Assembly (NCBI GenBank): GCA_023265535.1 | Contig: JAHFTI010000106.1 | Span: 1-10,013 of the forward strand | Reading direction: 5' to 3' | DNA length: 10,013 nucleotides | Source of the DNA: Opitutaceae bacterium | GTDB lineage: Bacteria > Verrucomicrobiota > Verrucomicrobiia > Opitutales > Opitutaceae | In this document: positions 5,883 to 10,013 of the stretch, piece after piece | Layout: each line of letters starts with the position of its first letter | Position numbering within the stretch: position 1 is the first letter of the stretch | The notes under the pieces: model-generated | Database searches by the model: none | Told to the model about the DNA's origin: nothing | The model's input: only the letters and a program-made list of their open reading frames with translations | Position numbers and translations under genes: made by a program

Positions 5883-8405
5883 ATGCACAGGATCCTTTGC
5901 CGCTCCCTCGTGCTCAGTGCACTGCTTTTATCGGTTCTTCCGGGTTTCCGCCTCCTGGCTGCGGAAGCCTCACGGACCTCGCTCAACGATGGCTGGCGTT
6001 TCATCCGTTACGGACACATGCCCGACGGCTCCGTGAAGGAGGAACCCGCCGCGCTGGAAAGCCCCGTCATCGACGACAGTTTCTGGCGCCAGCTCGAACT
6101 TCCCCACGACTGGGGTATCGAGGGGCCCTTCCGCAAGGACCTGCCCGGCTCGACTGGCAAGCTGCCCTGGGCGGGCATCGGATGGTACCGAAAGCAGCTC
6201 TTCGTGCCGGCAACGGCGCAGGGCATGCGGCACTACATTGATCTCGATGGCGCCATGTCCCAGGCCAAGGTGTACCTCAATGGCGAGAAGGTGGGCGAAC
6301 GGCCCTACGGCTACAGCTCATTTCGCGTGGACCTCACGCCCAAGCTCAAGCTCGGCGCCAACAACCTGATCGCCATCCGGCTCGACAACCCGCCCGACTC
6401 GTCCCGCTGGTACCCCGGCGGTGGCATCTACCGCAATGTCTGGCTGGTGCGCACACCGCAGGTGCACTTTGAGCAATGGGGCATCTTCGTGCGCACCGCC
6501 GAACTCAATGCCTCGCGCGCCGTCATCGCCATCGATGGCGAGATCACCAACAAGGGGACCGTGGCCCGCAATGTGACCGTGCGCTACGAAATCCTGCGCC
6601 GCGGCCTGCCCAAGCCCATCGCCACGGTCGACCTTCCCGCCCTGAACGTCGCAGCCAACAGCAACGGGGACAGGATCACCCGCATGGAGGTCCCCAGCCC
6701 CGTACTCTGGTCCCCCGAGCGTCCCGAGCTCTATGTGCTCAAGGCCACGCTGTTCGGCGAAGGCCGCGAGTTGCTCGAGACGCAGGAAATCCCCTTCGGC
6801 ATCCGCAAGGCCGAGTTCACGGCAAATGACGGTTTCCGACTCAACGGACAACGAGTCGACCTGCGCGGGGTCTGTGAACACCATGACCTGGGGCCCTTGG
6901 GTGCGGCCTTCAATGTCTCCGCCATGGAGCGCCGCCTGCGCATCCTGAAATCCATGGGTGTCAATGCTATCCGCACCGCCCACAATCCCCCGGCCCCCGA
7001 ACTGCTCGACCTGTGCGACCGCATGGGCTTCCTCGTCATGGACGAGGCCTTCGACTGCTGGCGCCTGAAGAAGACGACCAACGACTATGCCCGCCACTTC
7101 GATGCCTGGCATGAGCGCGACCTCTCCAGCATGGTGCGGCGCGACCGCAACCACCCGAGCGTCATCCTATGGAGCATCGGCAACGAGATTCGCGAGCAGT
7201 GGCAGATCAACGGCGTCGAGCTCGCCATCAAGCTGCGGGACATCGTGCGCAGCAATGACGACACCCGGCCCGTCACGATGGGGCTCCACAACAAGGATGC
7301 CGTCCAGAACGGGTTTTACAAGGGGGCCGACGTCATCGGCCTGAACTACAAGCCGTTCATGTATGCGGAGGCCAGGGCCCTCGCGCCCGGTGTACCCATC
7401 CTCGGCGCCGAGACCGCGTCCACCGTGAGTTCGCGCGGCGTCTACCTGTTCCCGGTGTCCGAGGAACCGCAGGGTGGCTTTGGCGCCTTCCAGGTGAGTT
7501 CGTACGACCTGTACGTTCCCCGCTGGGCGCAGACACCTGACACCGAGTTCGCAGCACAGGAGAAGAACCGTTTCGTCGCGGGCGAATTCGTTTGGACCGG
7601 TTTTGACTATCTGGGTGAGCCCACGCCCTTCAATGACGACAAGACCAACGCACTGAACTACCAAAGCGAGGCGGAACGCGCGAAGGCCGAGGCTGAACTG
7701 GCCAGGATGGGTGGCAACATGCCGTCCCGCAGCTCCTACTTCGGCATTCTCGACCTGTGCGGTTTCCCCAAGGACAGGTTCTACCTCTACCAGGCCCACT
7801 GGCGCCCCGATCTGCCCGTAGCGCACATCCTGCCCCATTGGAACTGGCAGGGACGTGAAGGACAGGTCACCCCGGTGTTTGTCTACAGCAACGGGGATGA
7901 GGCCGAACTCTTCGTCAACAACCGTTCGCAGGGCCGCAAACGCCTGCAGCCGGGCAGCTATCGCTTCCGCTGGGACAATGTGGTCTATGAGCCGGGAGAA
8001 GTGCGTGTTGTCGCCTACCGCAACGGCCGCCGCTGGGCCAAGGATGCCGTGGTCACTGCCGGCAAGCCGGCCAAGATGGAAATCGCCGAGGTTCCCCAGG
8101 AAATCCGTTCGGACGGGCTCCAGCTCATCTACATCGATGTCAGCATCCAGGACTCCGACGGGAATTTTGTGCCCGATGCCAAGCAGCGTATCAGCTTTTT
8201 CCCCGAAGGCCCGCTGGAGGTGGTGGCGGTCTGCAATGGCGATGCCACGAGCTTCGAGCCGTTCAAGGCCAATTCCATCCTCAGTTTCAATGGTCGCGCC
8301 CAGGCCATCATCCGCGCCAAGAAGGGCGTCGAAGGGCGGGCCACCCTCATGGTGCGCTCGGTCGGCCTGAACGAAACCCCGGTGGAATTCAGGATCCGTC
8401 GCTGA
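5883..8405 (+). CDS. Secreted GH2 beta-galactosidase-type glycoside hydrolase
   Basis: This 840-residue family 2 glycoside hydrolase is retaining and probably cleaves terminal beta-galactosides; beta-glucuronidase- or beta-mannosidase-type action on a plant glycan is not excluded. The signal peptide is residues 1 to about 27 (hydrophobic LVLSALLLSVLPGFRLLA, A-rich cleavage region). Next comes the sugar-binding jelly roll at about 33-190 (DGWRF, LPHDWGIEGPF, GIGWYRK, YLNGEKVG, SSRWYPGGGIYRNVWL), an Ig-like domain at about 195-308 and the TIM barrel at about 315-600. The barrel holds RGVCEHHDLG (328-337), IRTAHNPP (363-370), the acid/base glutamate E435 in WSIGNEI and the likely nucleophile E510 in ILGAET. 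Residues about 635-840 are beta-rich, resembling the DUF4982 plus Ig-like extension of GalB-like enzymes. The start at 5883 gives a clean signal peptide; longer in-frame starts add unrelated residues. A strong terminator follows. The gene converges on GH43/GH78 genes, which fits joint glycan breakdown. Confidence 0.93.
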   Translation: MHRILCRSLVLSALLLSVLPGFRLLAAEASRTSLNDGWRFIRYGHMPDGSVKEEPAALESPVIDDSFWRQLELPHDWGIEGPFRKDLPGSTGKLPWAGIGWYRKQLFVPATAQGMRHYIDLDGAMSQAKVYLNGEKVGERPYGYSSFRVDLTPKLKLGANNLIAIRLDNPPDSSRWYPGGGIYRNVWLVRTPQVHFEQWGIFVRTAELNASRAVIAIDGEITNKGTVARNVTVRYEILRRGLPKPIATVDLPALNVAANSNGDRITRMEVPSPVLWSPERPELYVLKATLFGEGRELLETQEIPFGIRKAEFTANDGFRLNGQRVDLRGVCEHHDLGPLGAAFNVSAMERRLRILKSMGVNAIRTAHNPPAPELLDLCDRMGFLVMDEAFDCWRLKKTTNDYARHFDAWHERDLSSMVRRDRNHPSVILWSIGNEIREQWQINGVELAIKLRDIVRSNDDTRPVTMGLHNKDAVQNGFYKGADVIGLNYKPFMYAEARALAPGVPILGAETASTVSSRGVYLFPVSEEPQGGFGAFQVSSYDLYVPRWAQTPDTEFAAQEKNRFVAGEFVWTGFDYLGEPTPFNDDKTNALNYQSEAERAKAEAELARMGGNMPSRSSYFGILDLCGFPKDRFYLYQAHWRPDLPVAHILPHWNWQGREGQVTPVFVYSNGDEAELFVNNRSQGRKRLQPGSYRFRWDNVVYEPGEVRVVAYRNGRRWAKDAVVTAGKPAKMEIAEVPQEIRSDGLQLIYIDVSIQDSDGNFVPDAKQRISFFPEGPLEVVAVCNGDATSFEPFKANSILSFNGRAQAIIRAKKGVEGRATLMVRSVGLNETPVEFRIRR

Positions 8406-8432
8406 GCGCGACGGCAAGGACTCCCAAACGCC

Positions 8433-8464
8433 AAGGGCGGCACCGCAGGGTGACCGCCCTTTTT
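8433..8464 (+). terminator. Intrinsic terminator after the GH2 gene
   Basis: AAGGGCGG-CACC (8433-8444) pairs with GGTG-CCGCCCTT (8449-8461, one bulged A at 8453) around the loop GCAG. It runs into TTTTT at 8460-8464. It starts 27 nt after the GH2 stop and sits between two convergent genes. On the minus strand the T content after the stem is poor, so it mainly serves the plus-strand gene. Confidence 0.9.
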
Positions 8465-8471
8465 CCTGCCC

Positions 8472-9512
8472 TCATTGGGGCAGGGGGCCGTCCGGGACGG
8501 GTGTGCCGAAATCGGGGCTTCCGTCCGCCCTCCAACGCAGGAGCTGGGCACGCGTGTGCCGGTCGGGGTTGTGAAGCGGGTCCCCCTTGATCTCCCTGTA
8601 GTTGCGGGCGTGATACACCAGCACCACCTCGCGTCCGTCCGGAGTGGTGGTGAAGCAATTGTGACCGGGGCCATACTGGCCGCTGGTGTCGCTGGAGACG
8701 AGGACGGGCTCGGGGGACTTGGTCCAGGTGCTGGCGGAAAGGAGGTCGCCGTCCTCGGGGGCGGAGAGGAGTCCCAGGCAATAGTTCGCATCCGTGGCGC
8801 TTGCCGAGTAGGAGAGCCAGACACGCCCATTGCGCACGACGACGGCGGGGGCCTCATTGACCCAGTGACGTTTCTGCTCCCAGGGAAATTCGGGACGGGA
8901 AAGGCGCACGGCCCCTCCGGCGATGCTAAGCGGGGTGTCCATTCGGGCGATGTAGATATTGGTGCCCTTGATGGATTCCTCCCGTTGGGTCCAGACAAGG
9001 TAGCGTTGCCCGCGATGGGCGAAGGTGGTGGCATCGAGCGAGAAGGACTCCCAACCCGTGCGCAACTGGCCCCGCTCAAGCCATTCCCCCTCGAGGGGAT
9101 TGGCGGAGGGATTTTCCAGGACAAAGAGGCGGATCGCCCACTTCTCCTCAGCGGGTGCCGCCGTGAAATAGATGTACCAGCGGTCGCCGATGAAGTGTAT
9201 CTCGGGAGCCCAGATATGTGCCCCCATGGCTCCCTTGGCATGTTTGCGCCAGACCGTGGAAACGGGAGCGCTTGCGAGGCCAGCCAGCGTGGTGGCGCGG
9301 CGAAGCTCGATACGGTCGTATTCGGGCACCGTCGCGGTCAGGTAATAATAGCCGTCCGAATGCAGGAACACGTGCGGGTCCGCGCGATGGGGAAGCAGCG
9401 GATTCACCAGTCCGGCAAGGGGAGCGATGCGCGCGGAAACGGCGGTGCAGGAGGCGGCCAGGAACGGCAGGAGGAGAAGGGCGAGGAGCGGAAGGAAGCT
9501 GCGACGGAGCAT
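8472..9512 (-). CDS. GH43-family glycosidase, probable lipoprotein
   Basis: The 346-residue product starts with MLRRSFLPLLALLLLPFLAASC, a basic then hydrophobic signal ending at C22. This looks like a lipobox, although -3 is Ala rather than the usual Leu/Val, so lipidation is likely but not certain. The rest is a five-bladed beta-propeller of glycoside hydrolase family 43, an inverting family dominated by alpha-L-arabinofuranosidases, arabinanases and beta-xylosidases. Candidate catalytic residues are the base D45 (RADPHVF), the pKa-modulating D160 (FSLDATTF) and the acid E220 (WVNEAPAVV). Supporting motifs are HIWAPEIHFIGDRWYIYFTA (99-118) and YGPGHNCF (280-287), whose H284 matches the conserved propeller-pore His. 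An exo-acting alpha-L-arabinofuranosidase is the best guess; subfamily and substrate cannot be fixed by eye. It begins 9 nt after the GH78 gene ends on the same strand, so the two are very likely co-transcribed. Confidence 0.9.
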   Translation of the reverse strand: MLRRSFLPLLALLLLPFLAASCTAVSARIAPLAGLVNPLLPHRADPHVFLHSDGYYYLTATVPEYDRIELRRATTLAGLASAPVSTVWRKHAKGAMGAHIWAPEIHFIGDRWYIYFTAAPAEEKWAIRLFVLENPSANPLEGEWLERGQLRTGWESFSLDATTFAHRGQRYLVWTQREESIKGTNIYIARMDTPLSIAGGAVRLSRPEFPWEQKRHWVNEAPAVVVRNGRVWLSYSASATDANYCLGLLSAPEDGDLLSASTWTKSPEPVLVSSDTSGQYGPGHNCFTTTPDGREVVLVYHARNYREIKGDPLHNPDRHTRAQLLRWRADGSPDFGTPVPDGPLPQ

Positions 9513-9521
9513 GGAGGGGAC

Positions 9522-10013
9522 TTAGAGGCTGAGGAGGGTTTCGAAGCGGTACTTTCCGGAGCTGACGGAATAGGTGTCGACAGTGGGCTCGCCCCGTTCG
9601 AAGACGATGCCGGGTTGGTTGCCAGCGGGAGCGTTGGATTCGGTCACGGCGGCGCCTCGGTCATGGGGGACACGCACGCGTGCCTGCGTGTTGGGCGGCA
9701 CCAGCAGTTCCAGTATGAAGCGGCCGTTCTCGCGGCGCCATTCGCTGCGGATCAGGCCGCGGGGAGACTCGTGGGAGGCGCGCACCCAGTCCAAGCCAGC
9801 GACCGGAGTGGGGAAGATGAGGACCCGCGCGAAACCGGGAGCATCCGGATCAGGACGAATGCCTGCCAGGTCGCCATAGAACCACTCGGTGATCTGGCCG
9901 AGCATGAAATGATTGTGCGAGGAATTACGCTCTGCGGTCCAGGATTCGGCGAGGCTCGTGCACCCTTGCGCAAGCTGGAAGCCGTAGCCGGGGCGCTCGG
10001 ATTGGTTGTTCAT
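9522..10013 (-). CDS. GH78 alpha-L-rhamnosidase, C-terminal part
   Basis: This open frame covers the last 163 codons plus stop of a gene whose 5' part lies beyond the right edge. The ATG at the very end of the window is an internal methionine: the sequence begins in the middle of the family's (alpha/alpha)6 barrel. Recognisable GH78 elements are GYGFQLAQGCTSLAESW (9-25), where the Glu of SLAESW corresponds by motif to the general base, and NSSHNHFMLGQITEWFYGDLAGI (30-52), with the conserved NHxMLG histidine. The C-terminal beta-sandwich follows, with WVRASHESPRGLIRSEWRRENGRF at about 76-99 and PPNTQARVRVP (107-117). GH78 enzymes remove terminal alpha-L-rhamnose, by inversion, from pectin, gums or flavonoid glycosides. 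It is the upstream member of a probable operon with the GH43 gene. Complete family members are usually several hundred residues longer; signal peptide and N-terminal domains cannot be assessed. Confidence 0.92.
   Translation of the reverse strand: MNNQSERPGYGFQLAQGCTSLAESWTAERNSSHNHFMLGQITEWFYGDLAGIRPDPDAPGFARVLIFPTPVAGLDWVRASHESPRGLIRSEWRRENGRFILELLVPPNTQARVRVPHDRGAAVTESNAPAGNQPGIVFERGEPTVDTYSVSSGKYRFETLLSL

Noticed and set aside
7167..8417. A 416-codon open frame antisense to the GH2 gene
   Set aside because: It lies wholly opposite a GH2 gene with clear catalytic motifs. Its composition is typical of an antisense shadow in GC-rich DNA, with no recognisable domain.
8129..9241. A 370-codon minus-strand frame overlapping GH43 and the GH2 3' end
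   Set aside because: It is out of frame with the well-supported GH43 gene, runs across the strong terminator at 8433-8464, and is Pro/Ser/Arg-rich, as expected of a shadow frame.
10011..10013. ATG at the right edge as the true start of the GH78 gene
   Set aside because: The protein there is already inside the catalytic barrel near the general-base region. A 163-residue GH78 would lack most of its active site, so the methionine is internal.
1..10013. CRISPR array, tRNA/rRNA, insertion sequence, integrase or attachment site
   Set aside because: I saw no regularly spaced repeats, cloverleaf genes, transposase-like frames or terminal repeats by eye on either strand. This is a visual check, not a covariance or HMM search.

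Overview
The window is a GC-rich, gene-dense bacterial chromosome segment. The gene families present are a HAMP-poor methyl-accepting chemotaxis protein with a long Ala/Lys tail, a very short secreted TonB C-terminal-domain protein, and GH2, GH43 and GH78 glycoside hydrolases. Together with the near absence of Shine-Dalgarno motifs, they suggest a Gram-negative, carbohydrate-degrading bacterium, plausibly Opitutaceae-like Verrucomicrobiota. That placement is inferred from gene style, not proven by a marker gene.

Left part (1-1650): the 5' end of a concentrative nucleoside transporter (CNT/NupC) gene runs off the left edge on the minus strand. Divergent from it is a gamma-class carbonic anhydrase-like hexapeptide protein on the plus strand, followed by two consecutive inverted repeats. 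A small exported TonB-C-domain protein comes next. Centre-left (1704-3821): a 688-residue chemotaxis transducer ends at a textbook intrinsic terminator. Centre (3846-5745): a diacylglycerol-kinase-family lipid kinase (minus strand) converges on the chemotaxis gene and is divergent from miaA, the tRNA A37 dimethylallyltransferase (plus strand).

Right part (5883-10013): a secreted 840-residue GH2 beta-galactosidase-type enzyme (plus strand) ends at a strong terminator. It converges on a minus-strand pair consisting of a partial GH78 alpha-L-rhamnosidase and a GH43 lipoprotein only 9 nt downstream of it. Galactosidase-, arabinosidase- and rhamnosidase-type activities side by side fit stripping of plant side chains such as arabinogalactan or rhamnogalacturonan I. 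This is an inferred joint role: no SusC/D-like transporter, sulfatase or sensor is visible here.

The left two-thirds is a set of housekeeping or stand-alone genes with frequent strand switches and no sign of a mobile element, CRISPR array, tRNA or rRNA. I found no convincing undescribed system. The most interesting items are the architecture of the chemotaxis protein, the minimal TonB-C protein, the paired hairpins after the carbonic anhydrase gene, a short CGCAAAG-type repeat and the glycan-degradation cluster at the right edge.
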